Origin: Ailurus styani
Taxonomy: Eukaryota > Chordata > Mammalia > Carnivora > Ailuridae
Assembly: GCA_002007465.1 (NCBI GenBank)
Contig: LNAC01000137.1
Location: forward strand, 1,027,927-1,091,926
Reading direction: 5' to 3'
Length of the DNA: 64,000 nucleotides
Shown here: piece by piece, positions 1 through 11,400 of the stretch
Layout of the letters: every line of letters starts with the position of its first letter
Numbering within the stretch: position 1 is the stretch's first letter
The notes under the pieces: model-generated
Database searches by the model: none
What the model was told of the DNA's origin: nothing
What the model saw: the letters and a program-made list of their open reading frames with translations, nothing else
Program-made: the position numbers and the translations under genes

Positions 1-400
1 TAGTCAACTTCATTTGCCATTCAAGTCTAATACAATTATTTGACTTTTCAGTTTACTACCCCATCAAATCTTCCTTTAACAAAGCCTGGAAAACATTAAT
101 ACTAAATCAAATAAATGCTTTCCAATTCTTATTTTACTTTGTTTTCTCTGCCCTGGTTTTAAATGTCATATTCCCCAAAGTTTATTCTTGATCCTTTTTC
201 CTTCTCATTTTAAAGTATACATTTCCTTGGTGAGTTTATCCATCCCTCGGGGTAAACTCCCACCATGTGCTAATTAATTTCAAATTTGTGTGTTTCATCT
301 AGAGATCCCTTTCTCACAGTGTGCACTGGGCATTTCTATTTGGATGCTCCTAGGATACCTCCAATTAAACATACTCAAACAGATTTTAAAAACTCAATTT
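1..400. other. Non-coding flank, presumably IMMP1L intron 1
   Basis: AT-rich sequence with no recognisable exon or repeat. If the divergent neighbour is IMMP1L transcribed on the - strand, this lies in its first intron. That is inferred from known mammalian gene order only. Confidence 0.4.
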
Positions 401-612
401 GGGCGCCTGGGTGGCTCAGTGGGTTAAAGCCGCTGCCTTCGGCTCAGGTCATGATCCCAGGGTCCTGGGATCGAGGCCCACATCGGGCTCTCTGCTTGGC
501 GGGGAGCCTGCTTCCTCCTCTCTCCTCTCTCTCTGCCTGCCTCTCTGCCTACTTGTAATCTCTCTCTCTGTGTCAAATGAATAAATAAAAAATAAAATCT
601 TTAAAAAAAAAA
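401..612 (+). mobile_element. CAN-SINE, full length, young
   Basis: tRNA-derived head beginning GGGCGCCTGGGTGGCTCAG, B-box-like GGGATCGAGGCCC, CT-rich block, AATAAATAAA-type tail and terminal A run. It is close to the mustelid-type young subfamily. No clear target-site duplication was found. Confidence 0.93.
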
Positions 613-2536
613 TCATGAGAACTGCTTGCACAGAAGCAGTGAGAGCAGATTTGAAGAAATAATCTTCACATTCTCTGTAATGGCTTTCATTGTCTATTAT
701 GCTCATCTTTTATACTTCCTTCATCACACAGGTTAAACTTCCCCCTCAGGAGAAACTTCCCAAGGCTCCTCTCCTTTCTCTCAGACCAAGTTAGGTATCC
801 AGCATTTGTCCTCCATAGCACTTATAATATACTTTATTATCGTATTTACCCATCTACCTCCCCCAACTATGAACTCAAAGAAAAAAGAAACTATTCTTTC
901 TCCCATAACCTAAATGCTTAGCATACTCCCTGGGATTTAGTATGTGCTCAATAATAATTGTTAATTATAAGTTGTTTTTAATTATTATTAACACCACACC
1001 TAAACATATCCTTTCCAAAAATACCTCATTTATTCCAATGTTTTATATTCAACTCTACCTACTGGTAAATTCCAGTATTTGGCATTATTTGCTTTGACGG
1101 CAAAAGCTTTGTCTTTGTAAAAAGTTAAGACAGATTAAATAAATTTATTCTATGATAATATTATATGAAAGATATATCTTCATTTGAAAAATGCTTGTTA
1201 TGCATATATGGCATGATTTCCGAATTATAAAGTTGAAAAAATTCTTCAGTTCTAGTAATAACATAAACAAAGCATCATACCACCACTTTTAGAAAACTAA
1301 AGATTAAAGTAAATGGAGAGGAAACAGGGAATATGTAGTAAAGAAGCCTATAAAAGTTCATTATTATTTCAAATTTTTCCGAACAGCAAAAATACCCAAG
1401 AAGTTTCCATTTGAAATTAGATTGCTTTGTCCCTTTTTGTTTTGACCTTCTCAGCACTTATTCACGACAGGAAAAAATTAGCACATACTGTCCAATGTAT
1501 TCACTTTAAGCACTATGCTGTTTTCTATGTGTTAATCTACCCCAAATGAGAACATTTTTACTTCTATAGACCTAAAGTGACACATTAGGTCTAAGCAGAC
1601 AGTAAGCACTCAACAGCAATTTACTGAATAATTTAGATTACAAATTTATATGGAGGAAAGCTTCTAAATGAAAGCATCTAAACCTTGATCAAGCTTTCCA
1701 GTTGGTATATCATTAAATAGTAAGGGTGTTTGTATTATTTTCTTAAGGTTTTACTTTAAATACATAAACAAAACCCACCAACCACTATTTCACAAGCCTA
1801 ACTGCAATTTATCAAACAGGATCAGCCAAAAGTTTCAACAAGTCACTGAGATTTAAAACAATTCACTGGCAAGAATTTCAATGAAATCTGGATAAATATA
1901 TATTTTAATATATCATAGATCACTGTCAAAACCAGTAATTCAGTAGCATAAGCACAATTTGAGAGTCTTTTTTAGTTTAGACATTTCTCGATCATGAATA
2001 CCTTTAAAAACCACTTACTCCTCCACCCGGCTCACTACTGAGAAAAGTTTTAAATGACACGTTTTTTCCCGCACATAAAATTCCTATTCTAATAAAAAAG
2101 CTCTCAATTCAGAGTTCACAAATCACTAGGAAAATAAAATACATACACATCTAATACCAGTATATTTGGGGGAGGGGGGGAACAGACCTAAAGTATTTTC
2201 TGTTATTTGCAGCTGCCTTAACAGCAAATGACAATTAAATGTGTGAACAAGGTTGTCAGAGTAACACTTGTCATTCACACTACTTATAGAAACGCGGCCC
2301 AAGACTTCCAGAAGCACTAATTAAAATTAACGAAAGCTTCTCAAGCGGGCTTGTCAGAGAAGTATATTTTGTCATTTGCTGATTGACACAGGAAAACCAA
2401 TCTCCTCAAAGCTCAAGAGTTTTCCCGCTAAGGTCTAAATCCAACCCACCTGCCTACCACTGGCACTGTCGAACTCAGCCCAGATGCTCAGCGAGCAATT
2501 AAGAGTTCCGATTTCTTCAGTATAATACCATTCCGA
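613..2536. other. Non-coding, presumably IMMP1L intron 1
   Basis: AT-rich sequence. There is a short MIR/L2-like tail around 910-960, ending in 'gtgctcaataataattg'. The small minus-strand reading frames here (for example 1275-1457 and 2126-2317) have no recognisable protein similarity. No IMMP1L coding exon was recognised. Confidence 0.4.
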
Positions 2537-2560
2537 GAAAAGAAAAAGAAAAAGAAAAAC

Positions 2561-2619
<59 letters not shown>
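2537..2619. repeat. (AAAAAG)n followed by (AC)n microsatellite
   Basis: Short A-rich AAAAAG repeats run directly into about 29 uninterrupted AC units (2562-2619). It sits about 260 bp outside the CpG-rich promoter. Minus-strand reading frames of poly-Val/Cys across it are artefacts of the dinucleotide repeat. Confidence 0.97.
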
Positions 2620-2621
<2 letters not shown>

Positions 2622-2885
2622 CTGATGGTAAAGGCGGAATGAATTTTCTGTCAGAAGTCAGAAAAGAAAGGGGCGAGGGAAAGTATCTTTCCTCTTTCCT
2701 AAGAACCGGGAAAAGGTGCAAGTTCCTCCTGGTCGTTACTTGATATATCGCTCCACTACCCTTTTCTTTAACTCAGCGTGAAGGAAGACACTCACAAAGA
2801 GAATAATGTTGAATGATATTACCCACCTCCAGCCCCAAGGAACCAAGAAACACTCTCGCCCAGGACTCAGGTGGGCCTTTCTCAC

Positions 2886-3010
2886 CTGGGCCCAGCAGAA
2901 GTCCCCGTCCCCACGGAGAGCGCACTTTTCAGCAATACTCCCTGCGATTGGTTGACTCGGAAGAGAGCTCTCAATCCTATTGGCCACGGGAGGGGTGAAA
3001 GCGGGCAAGG
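2886..3010 (-). other. IMMP1L: Possible non-coding first exon of IMMP1L (tentative)
   Basis: On the - strand a consensus splice donor (CCAG|GTGAG) has its GT at 2885-2884, directly inside the CpG-rich region and facing away from ELP4. An untranslated first exon ending there would fit IMMP1L, which encodes inner mitochondrial membrane peptidase subunit 1 and is the known divergent neighbour of ELP4. No IMMP1L protein sequence is present, and the start and length are guesses. A second donor-like site (GGAG|GTGGGT) lies near 2822. RNA or EST evidence would decide. Confidence 0.3.
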
Positions 3011-3089
3011 AGGCGGGTGTTTGGGGCTGACTCTGACGGGCCGGCGGCTTGAGTTCCCAGAGTTCCTATTGGGTCAACGCGGGAAGCTC

Positions 3090-3101
3090 CAAGATGGCGG
3101 C
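3090..3101 (+). promoter_or_regulatory. YY1-type CAAGATGGCGGC over the start codon
   Basis: The motif matches the extended YY1 site found just downstream of TSSs in TATA-less housekeeping promoters. Here it contains the ELP4 ATG (3094-3096), with A at -3 and G at +4, so it also forms a strong Kozak context. Confidence 0.7.
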
Positions 3102-3316
3102 GGCGGCGACCTGCGGCACCGGCGCTGGGAGTGCTGGATCGATGGGGGCTGCAGCGTGCCAGAACAACGTCCCCAGTTTCCAGAGGAAGGGTCCGAGAGC
3201 AGGCGGTACCGACAGCGGCTGTTCTCGACTGGTGTCCATCGCGGGCACACGACCGTCGGTGCGGAATGGACAGCTGCTGGTATCTACCGGGCTCCCAGCC
3301 CTGGACCAGCTCTTAG
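3094..3316 (+). CDS. ELP4: ELP4 exon 1 coding part (Elongator complex protein 4, N-terminus)
   Basis: Encodes 74 residues plus the first base of codon 75. ELP4 forms the Elp4-Elp5-Elp6 RecA-like hexameric ring of Elongator, which binds tRNA and supports wobble-uridine (U34) side-chain modification. The start is the ATG at 3094: it is the first in-frame ATG, has a strong Kozak context, and begins the [12 protein letters not shown] leader expected for mammalian ELP4. The frame is open upstream to about 3049 but has no ATG there. The Ala/Gly/Ser-rich leader (residues 1-28) is poorly conserved. From about residue 47 the recognisable ELP4 block [20 protein letters not shown] begins, followed by GLPALDQLL. 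The donor after TTAG is GTCGGT, phase 1. The reading frame running on past 3317 to 3477 is read-through into the intron. Confidence 0.95.
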
Positions 3317-5726
3317 GTCGGTTCAGAACGGAGATTTGGGCTCGACAGAGGGAAAACTTAGGGAGGGCACCTGCCAGGGAAGCCGCCCTAACCTCATATT
3401 TCTCTCTCACCGCCCAGCCTTCGGACTTGGAGAGGATAGTCCGGTCTGATAGAGATGGAGGGGAGGAAAGGTTGTAGGGAGACTCCTAAATGCTGTTCCT
3501 GCTCCCACTTTCTACTGTGGTTCTGGCCCACCAGCCTTTTCTAGGTTTTGACGGGATACCTATATGGTTTTATCTAGAAATACTACCTATGAGGGGGGAA
3601 TCATTAATATTTGGAGGTGGTTTGGCCTTCAACAACAGGATCCCCTCCTGGTCTCTGATTGCACCGTTCTGCCAACCCCAGGTAGCTCGTGGTTTCAACT
3701 AACCTACAAAAGTTTGTATCGTTGTGAGAGATGGGTTTCATTAGAAAATGCTGAAAAAAGTACTTCCCCTCTTTTACCGCCAGGCTGCTTATCTCCTGGT
3801 ACTGAATCTTTAAACAAACTCTGTTGGCTTTAAGAGAATGGATGTTAAGCACTTATGTGGGTACAAAGTAATTAAAGCCTGTCGTTGATATTGATGGTCC
3901 TACTAGTATCTGCGTTAAATATATTTGTATATATTTTTGTTAAATTTTTTCTCTGTATATTTGCCTCCCAGAGTTACATTGCGAATGGTATGTTTAAAGT
4001 TAATTCACATTTTAATGAGAAAAAGAAATCCAGTTCTTAGGCTTCCTTGCATAATCTCTGTAATTTTTCATGAGAAGCCTACTGAAGAATAGCTTGTTTC
4101 GTAACTGTTATGTTACAAAGATTGACCACATTAGATTGATAGGACAGAGCTGCTGTGTTAACAGAGCTTGTAAATTAGTGGATTCTTATCAGAATGTTGC
4201 TTCATTAAAATTGGTCTATGTTTATATTTCATAACTATATAGTATGTGATATGTGAGTTAAGTCTTGTATATTTTCATAAAATATTACAAATGTCATTGC
4301 TTGTTATTGTACTACACTTGAAATTTCTCTCTGTATTTTTCCCCCTGAAGGTACACTCTTCGGATAGGTTTAGTGCAAAGGAAATTGGCAAGGCAAGCAA
4401 CCTGTGAGAAAGAGCACAGCTTCTTGCCTCCCTTATGTCATGTTCTTAACTGGATCCTGGTTATTTCTACACAAATTTAAGTATTTTCACTTAATTGTTT
4501 CAGGCTTTTCCTTCCTAAATTGTATGGTACTGAAAACAAATGATCCAAAATATCTAGTTAGCAAATATTTATCTCAGGTTTTTTCCCTGTTGAGTTTTAC
4601 TTGGTATCATCCTATACTTGAACTTGAAGTTTGGAAGCTGTTCCTAGTCCTTACCTTTTCTTCCCCTTCCCCCCCCTCCCTTCACTGGGGATATGGGACT
4701 TCATTCACTTGATCCTGAATCTCTTCAAACAAAAGGTCAAATTTATGACATTATACCTTTAGTTTCTTATTAGAATAACAAAATTTGCCTAGCACAGTTC
4801 TTGGCACAGAGCTGATTTTCATTAAGTTCTTGATTGAAAGAGAAATATGTAGAAAAAAAAACCTGGACAAGAGATTAGGAGAGAGGTGGGATGAGTTAGT
4901 TATGTGTGAGCTCTAGAAACAGATACAATGACATGAACAGAGTCATTAACGCTAGAGACAGTGTAGGCTGCTCTTTAGGCTTCAAATTTAGTGTTCTGCA
5001 CTATACTATAGCTGTCTCAAATTTTTGAGAACTCTTTTGAAGTGGCTTTAAGCATTAGTCAAACCTAAGACTAATAATTTATGTGTCTTAGAGCACCCAC
5101 CAAAAAGTTAACCTAAAGCACCTTCTGAAGTGTTTCAACGGTGATATAAACTTGATCTGTAATTTAAAAATCTTCCAGATGTGCTTGCGAAGGACACTAG
5201 TATTTGTAACAAGCTTATGCTAAAAATTGGTGTTCGTTTAAGATAATTGAAATAGGTGTTAGTTCGGGAATATTTTGAAATATGTTTTGCATGTATACAG
5301 TTAATTCTCAAAGTGCACAGAAGAGGTTGTTATAATAGGAGTTAGTACATTTGGAATAATAAATATGTCCAGAAGTATTTTAGTTGTTGTTAACTTCTTA
5401 TTGGCATTTTTGTATTTTTATTTTTTATTTTGTATAGCTCTGTAGAGCAAATCCGTTACATTTGTTTTTCATTAAAACATTTGGAAGTGAAACATTTGGC
5501 TGCTAATGTGTATACACATAAATACAAATAATTCAGTTTATATTGTTACTCTAAAATATTTGACTCAGATTGTGACAAGCCTACTATAACCATATTGTGA
5601 CAAGATATAATGATAGCAGGATGTTATGATATCAGAATGGTGAAACTATACTATGACATTGTGATTGTTGCCTAAATATATTCTGTGGTTACTGTGAAAC
5701 AAGTAAATATTTTATTGTCACTACCA

Positions 5727-5756
5727 TGCAGTGCAGTGATATATCACTACTGCCAC
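5727..5756. repeat. Imperfect palindrome with perfect 14-bp core
   Basis: The core AGTGATATATCACT (5735-5748) is a perfect palindrome, flanked by CAGTG/CACTG-like arms that extend it imperfectly to about 30 bp. It lies in a local cluster of TGTGAC/GTCAC-like words (5570-5770), including two TTGTGACAAG copies. Confidence 0.7.
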
Positions 5757-7161
5757 TGTGATGTCAATGTAATTTTAAGCACTGATTCAAAATGTATTTA
5801 TTTTTGAGAATATTATACAGGCAAATTGATGTTGGTCATTTGAAGATATGCTAGTATTTCCATTCCTACTCTCAAATGCTTTATGAATTTGACAGTTCCC
5901 CATATCAGCATCTTTTAAACATGATCTAATCATATCAAAAACTTTTGTTCTCACAGCTTAAATTTTGTTAGATATTGATATACATTTCCCAAGTGGGCCA
6001 CATTGAAATTTTTTCAACTTCTAAGATTTTTCTAACCCAGCTTCTTAACCCTGTCCTTCTAGGACATTTATGTTGTTATATGAGGACACTGTGTATAAAT
6101 ATTTCATTTCCCTTCCTGGAATCGCCAAAATGTTTACAGTAGATAAAGGGTTCTGGCAAAATTTCTTTTTTTTTTCTAGGGTAAAAGGTATAACTCATCT
6201 TAGGATCATATTGTCTAGCCTGGGGGAATTCTCTCCCAGATTCATCCTTCAAAAAGTTCCTTTAAGGAAGGGTGATTTCTCAGGTTTGACTGGCTTAATT
6301 AATGTGCTGTTTGGAACTTACTCAATTTTGATAGCCAAGTGAACGGAAGATAGGGCTTTGGGTAAAGAGTAGTCCAGGAGGAATACTCCAAAGGAGCTTG
6401 ATGGTAGCTGCCATTTTCAACACTAATGTCAAAAAGTAAATACTGGTGGGCTTACTTCCTTTGCTTCTCTGTATCTTAATTAGAATGTGTGATGTATGTT
6501 GAGTTTGGACTATATATTAAAAATAATCCTTATTTTTATGGTTATGATAGTTTAACTACTGATGGCTATACATTTAAGGAAATGTAGCTTATTCATTTGT
6601 ATCGATACATAAAATTGCTTCATGTAATTTAATCTGCAGAACCATTCTCACTGTTAATAGCTTTTTCTATTTTGTGTCCTATATTTGCCCAGCTATTAGT
6701 TGTGATAATCAAGAGTTTTCAGGATGTTTCCTACCTCCCAGAGAGAAGAAAAAGTAAACTTGTTAATGAAATAAACTGCAGTTTAATTTGAGGCATGGCA
6801 TTAATTAATTATTTCAGGAAATTGCTATGAACAAAGGAAGGGATATGAAGTTTTTGTATGTTGAAGTTCATGTGTGTTTGTATGTCCCTAAAATGACCTT
6901 CTATAATTTTATACAAAACTATTCCTTTATAGAAAGGACTGCTGTAAATCACTATTGTCTTTTCTGACTTTTATTTTGTTTCCATTTTACTGCCTCTAAC
7001 TTTGAAAAAGGAGAGGCCCTTATAAAGTAAGGTATCACTTCTGGGTCATTATCTCCTAATATATTAATTTGACTTTGCTTACCCAAAGTTGATAGCTTAA
7101 CTAGAGATCTGCTTTGGGAAGTGTAGGGGGATTGAATTTTCTCCCTTTAATATAATTTTCT

Positions 7162-7217
7162 GGAGCTCCTGGCTGGCTCACTTGGTAGAGTATGTGACTC
7201 TTGATCTCAGGGTACTA
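7162..7217 (+). mobile_element. CAN-SINE head fragment
   Basis: Only the first ~55 bp of the tRNA-like head is present (GGAGCTCCTGGCTGGCTCAC ... TTGATCTCAGGGT). It ends abruptly without body or tail. Confidence 0.75.
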
Positions 7218-7479
7218 ATGGATTTCTGAATTTAAAGATCTGTTAAAATGAGCTTTGGTTGAATGTATCATGTCAGGATATCCTGTCATGGTTGGTTGCT
7301 GAAGCTTTTTATTTTTCGATGAATACATGATTACAAACTTACTCAAACTTACTCTAGTTTAAAATACAGTTAGAACCTCAGTATATCAAGTGAGATATAT
7401 CAAAACACCTTATGCAGAGGTATTTTAGAGAAATGTGAGGTCTCGTCACCCTGAAATTTGGAAGAACAGAGAACTTTGC

Positions 7480-7492
<13 letters not shown>

Positions 7493-7520
<28 letters not shown>
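7493..7520. repeat. (TA)n/(CA)n microsatellite
   Basis: About 11 TA units passing into ACACACA. Alternating purine-pyrimidine repeat with no gene association. Confidence 0.95.
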
Positions 7521-7521
<1 letters not shown>

Positions 7522-9953
7522 GTACATGTCAAATCATTTTCCCTCATACACAGAATAAAAGCTTGATTTTTAAGATAGTAAAGTGGCTTCATCTTATTCC
7601 CCATGACCAACCTTTGAAATGACCAACCTATACTTAAGCCATCCAAATTTAAGTCTAGTGAATTTACATGAGAGAGCCCTTTAGAAAAAAAAGATAATTG
7701 CCTTTTTATAAGAGAAGTCCTGATAGTATATTCAAATATCTGATTAAAGTCATTACAATGTCCTCATTTTATGTTGTTTTGAGTACTGTTCAAATTTTCC
7801 AAACATTAGAAATTGAATGTACCGAAGATTTAAAATTTAATTGGCATTTCCTGAATTGTCAGAAACTGGATTATTTGAATCATTCTTACAGAAAATTACC
7901 TTCTTAGTGTACTCTTCTAATTCTTACTATTGTAATGGTCACTGTTTATCAAATAATGGTATATCTTTAATGATTTTCTCTAATTAGAAAATAATTGCCG
8001 GAATGGTAACAGCTCTTACTGAGTACCTCTCTGAGCCAGACACTTGAGCTAGGTATCATTTCATTTAATTGGGAAACTATTCCTGGATCTGTCCTTATCA
8101 TCCCCCTGTGTATGACATTCACAAAAAAATCTTCAATTCTGTATCTATTCTGTAACTATTCCAGGTGTAGGCCTCATATAAATTCTTAATTTGAGGCTAC
8201 GTGAATGTAGACCCAGGGATGTTAAGATAAGAAATCTGAATCTTTCTATAAGAAATAGGTTAAGGAAAGAAAACCAGGTAACTTTTTAATCGTACCTTCT
8301 CTAGACACTACAGTATCTGTTATGTACATCTATTAGTTTGTCTTAAATATACACAGAATGGTGATTAGGTATTTAAATGCTTGTTTTTGCATGTAAGAGA
8401 AGTAAGGAATTGGAAAGTAATTTAAAATGCTCAAAATGCATTAATCAAAAAAAATTCAGTGCTCAAAATGGATTAAAAAATTAGTAGTGGTTTATATGTA
8501 GCATAAATTATAAAAGTAGACATTTAGCCAATTTTAAAGAAAATCTTTTTGCTCAGATCTTTTATGGTTTTTATCATCCTATACATTTCAGATTATGTGA
8601 CTCTTTTAGTTAGAATAAAATTTGAAGTTATCCTGTGTAGTCTGGTATAGCTTTAAATGTTATATTGAAAGAACCTATCTAAATGTGTCATTAAAATATG
8701 TATTTAGTGCTATAACAAATCCACCTAAACATAAAAATATATGAAGTGCTAGTTTATTTTTAAAATCTTCTCTAACATTTTGAAAAGTTCTGTTTAGAGT
8801 CATAAAGTCACCAAATGTTACATTGTATTCTGTGTCCATGTATGTTACCAAATTTCAAACTCTTTGAAAGATAACATTTATGTATATTTGCAAGGCAAAA
8901 AGTAAACACTATCAAAGGAACTTTTCATACTAAGTTTTTCTATAAATTGCCACTATAATATTGTTGGGGGAAATGTTTTTTATTGGTATTCTAAATATTT
9001 CTTTCACAGTTTTATGCACCAAAACCAAGACACTAAAAGGATCGTCTTCCATTGTCCAACAATTTTGAGTAGTTTCTTTTTAAATTACTTTAAATACATT
9101 TCATCCTTTGATACGCATATTTTACTCTTTTCTAAGTGAATTTACTGGTATAGTTTATAACAAATAGTAATACTTTTACAAATATTTTTACAAATGTTGC
9201 ACAAAATATTTGTACTCAAATGTCTTTTCAGTGTAATTCTATTATTCTGTAATTTGATTTTAATTTGATTTTTATTGAATCACTATTTGAGTTATATGCT
9301 CATGACTATACTGCCCTAATTCAGATATTCAAAAGAATATTTTCTGTTATTAAAATTGTATTTTTTGATTGTGACTTTTTTGTTTGAAATTATGAAAATA
9401 CTGATTATTTTAAATTCTAAATGTATTTGAGAGTATGTCTAGTCCTTGTGTATATTATTCATGTTGAAAAAAAGAATTACTTTTAATTACCAGGTTTTTT
9501 CCCCCCAAGGCTTATTAAATTTGAGTGTAAATACTAAAGTAGAATTTCTATTATAATAACCTTTCCTATGTTGTACTTCTGTAGTATTAAGTTACTGTGA
9601 ACATTTAGGTCTTGGCTATTGAGTTAATTTATTAACAAGTACTAAATGTAACATTATCGGGACACGTAACACAGTTATGTTGAATGCTGCATGGTCCTAT
9701 CACAGGAGAAGAGAGGATAGTACAGTATATTATGAAAGTAATTGTAATGTGTAGTGTGTAATTACATATAATATGTAATTATTTCATAATAGCACCTTAA
9801 GCAAAGTATTGCAAAGGTAATTAAAATGTTGTTCTCATCTGTAATTTTAAAGTTAGTAAAGTAGTTGTCCTTGATAAAGCTTAACTTTTATGCTAAAGAT
9901 AATGTGTATGAAAGGGTAGATTAATTTTCTTCTTGGTTTTGTTTCATTTCCAG

Positions 9954-9989
9954 GTGGAGGTTTGGCTGTTGGAACAGTTCTTCTAATTG
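9954..9989 (+). CDS. ELP4: ELP4 exon 2 (36-nt micro-exon)
   Basis: Flanked by a polypyrimidine tract and CAG acceptor (9951-9953) and the donor G|GTTAGT. It completes the split Gly codon of exon 1 and encodes GGGLAVGTVLLI with a phase-1 end. This Gly-rich turn occupies the position of the Walker A loop in RecA-like proteins. In ELP4 it lacks the GKT/S residues, which fits the degenerate ATP-binding site known for Elp4. At 36 nt it is a multiple of three, so skipping would keep the frame but delete the loop. Identification rests on exact phase joining to exons 1 and 3 and the unbroken ELP4 protein sequence. Confidence 0.93.
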
Positions 9990-10456
9990 GTTAGTATAGC
10001 ATACACACTTCGTTCTTCCTGATTATTTTTCTGTTGTGCATAATGATTTCATGGGTTTGTCAATTCTGGTATTAAATATATAACTTTCTATAAGAGTTAA
10101 GGTAAATTAGAAAGGAAATGCCATAAATTTTAATTTAAATTCAAATGTTGATCTGAACTTGGAATAAATGAAGCAAGTATATCTGAAAATAGAGCTCTGG
10201 TAATTTAAAAACGTTCACAGTGCATTGTCTTCCATTGCTTTTTAAAAAGGTTAAAATTAATGCCCATTGATTTTTTTTTTTGGAACATCTCTGTATGTAA
10301 TTGGGATTATTATACTGATTAATTTGAAAAGTTGATCTACCAATAAACCTATTGTATTTATTTCATACAGTTTTATTATTATTTTCTTCCTATTGAAAGA
10401 AAAGTAACAGACTGATAAAGCATATTTTTGTTCATCTTTAAGTGCCGATAGTTCTT

Positions 10457-10663
10457 TTTTTTTTCTTTTTTTTTTTTTTAATTTTTATTTATTTCACAGA
10501 GGGAGAGAGATCACAAGGAGGCAGAGAGGCAGGCAGAGAGAGAGAGGGGGAAGCAGGCTCCCCGCTGAGCAGGGAGCCCGATGCGGGCCTCGATCCCAGG
10601 ACGCTGAGATCATGACCTGAGCCGAAAGCAGAGGCTTTAACCCACTGAGCCACCCAGGCGCCC
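10457..10663 (-). mobile_element. CAN-SINE, young, with 17-bp TSD
   Basis: Reverse-complement SINE from poly-T to GCCACCCAGGCGCCC. It is flanked by identical copies of AAGTGCCGATAGTTCTT (10440-10456 and 10664-10680), which proves a retrotransposition event of recent date. Confidence 0.96.
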
Positions 10664-10910
10664 AAGTGCCGATAGTTCTTATTTAATTATACATACATAA
10701 TCCTATTTGCCTTACTGTTTAGTTTAGATCATAGAATATGGAATGAAATAAACCTTGACGGTCACATAGTCAAAGTTCCCAACTATCCATAAATCACTTT
10801 TCGTCATTGTTGACAGTATCAAACAATTTGAATACAGATTATTTAATTTAAAGGGCTCTCTACTTCACAAAACTATGCATTATTGTTGAAATTACTAGAA
10901 AATTCTTTAC

Positions 10911-11083
10911 TTTTTTTAAGATTTTATTTATTTGAGAGAGAGAGAGAGAGAGAGAGAGATCAAGCACAAGCAGGGGGATCTACAAAGGGAGAAGGAGAAT
11001 CAGACTCCCCGCTGAGCGGGGAGCCCAATGTGGGGTTGAATCCCAGCACCCCGGGATCACACCCTGAGCCACCCAGGCACCCC
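10911..11083 (-). mobile_element. CAN-SINE with long (GA)n tract
   Basis: Reverse SINE. The CT-rich body appears as about 12 GA units at 10935-10958, and the head ends CACCCAGGCACCCC. Flanks AGAAAATTCT and AGAACGTTCT form an imperfect target-site duplication, so this copy is older than its neighbour at 10457. Confidence 0.93.
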
Positions 11084-11244
11084 AGAACGTTCTCTATATT
11101 AATGTTTAATCTATATAATATAACATATATATTTGCATATATTTACTGTTTCAAATTTTGTTCTCTGATTTAACTTGCATACTTTTTCACATGACACTCT
11201 TAAAATGTTTGAAAATATTTTATTACCTCAAATCTTCTTTAAAT

Positions 11245-11400
11245 GCAATAGACACAGTTTCTTAAACAGTTTTTTATGTGTTGTAGCTTTCACATTCCTC
11301 ACTCTCCTGGTTGTTCTTTTATCATGCCTATCAGACTGGTGTTGTCCCTTCAGCTGTGCTCACAACTGAACACAATATTCCAAATTTACTATGCTTATAC
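11245..11400 (-). mobile_element. L3/CR1-like LINE remnant
   Basis: Words such as CTCCTGGTTGTTCTTTTATCATG and CACAACTGAACACAATATTCCA resemble the conserved 3' region of CR1/L3 LINEs read in antisense. Short and decayed; the family call is from memory. Confidence 0.5.

Larger units (their letters stand above)
2870..3340. promoter_or_regulatory. CpG-rich divergent promoter (ELP4 right, probable IMMP1L left)
   Basis: This is the only clearly GC- and CpG-rich stretch in the window, and no TATA box is positioned for ELP4. Visible sites are three inverted CCAAT boxes (ATTGG at 2947-2951, 2979-2983 and 3068-3072; NF-Y-type), an ETS-like CGGAAG at 2958-2963, a GC box GGCGGG at 3012-3017 and a YY1-like motif at 3090-3101. 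Paired CCAAT boxes plus ETS, GC-box and YY1 sites are typical of housekeeping bidirectional promoters. The ELP4 start lies at its right edge. The left-hand transcript is inferred from the known IMMP1L-ELP4 head-to-head order in mammals. Confidence 0.75.
3317..9953 (+). other. ELP4: ELP4 intron 1 (6,637 bp)
   Basis: Bounded by donor GTCGGT and acceptor TTTCATTTCCAG. It is unusually repeat-poor for this window: one 56-bp SINE head fragment, a TA microsatellite, a small palindrome and a MIR-like tail near 4785-4840. The remaining sequence (3340-7160 and 7520-9953) is AT-rich with no recognised element. Reading frames such as 4404-4712 and 6070-6342 show no protein similarity. Confidence 0.85.

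Noticed and set aside
401..612. tRNA-like A and B boxes in many places
   Set aside because: They belong to tRNA-derived CAN-SINE heads; no cloverleaf tRNA gene is present.
2126..2317. Minus-strand frame starting MLLEVLG, superficially like the IMMP1L start MLRGVLG
   Set aside because: Similarity stops after a few residues and there is no matching continuation or splice structure.
2871..3477. Long + strand frames over the CpG-rich region (192 and 142 residues)
   Set aside because: One is out of frame with ELP4; the other is ELP4 exon 1 with read-through into 5' flank and intron 1.
10911..11083. Regularly spaced repeats suggestive of an array
   Set aside because: These are (GA)n tracts within SINE bodies; there are no CRISPR-like repeats and spacers, and the genome is mammalian.
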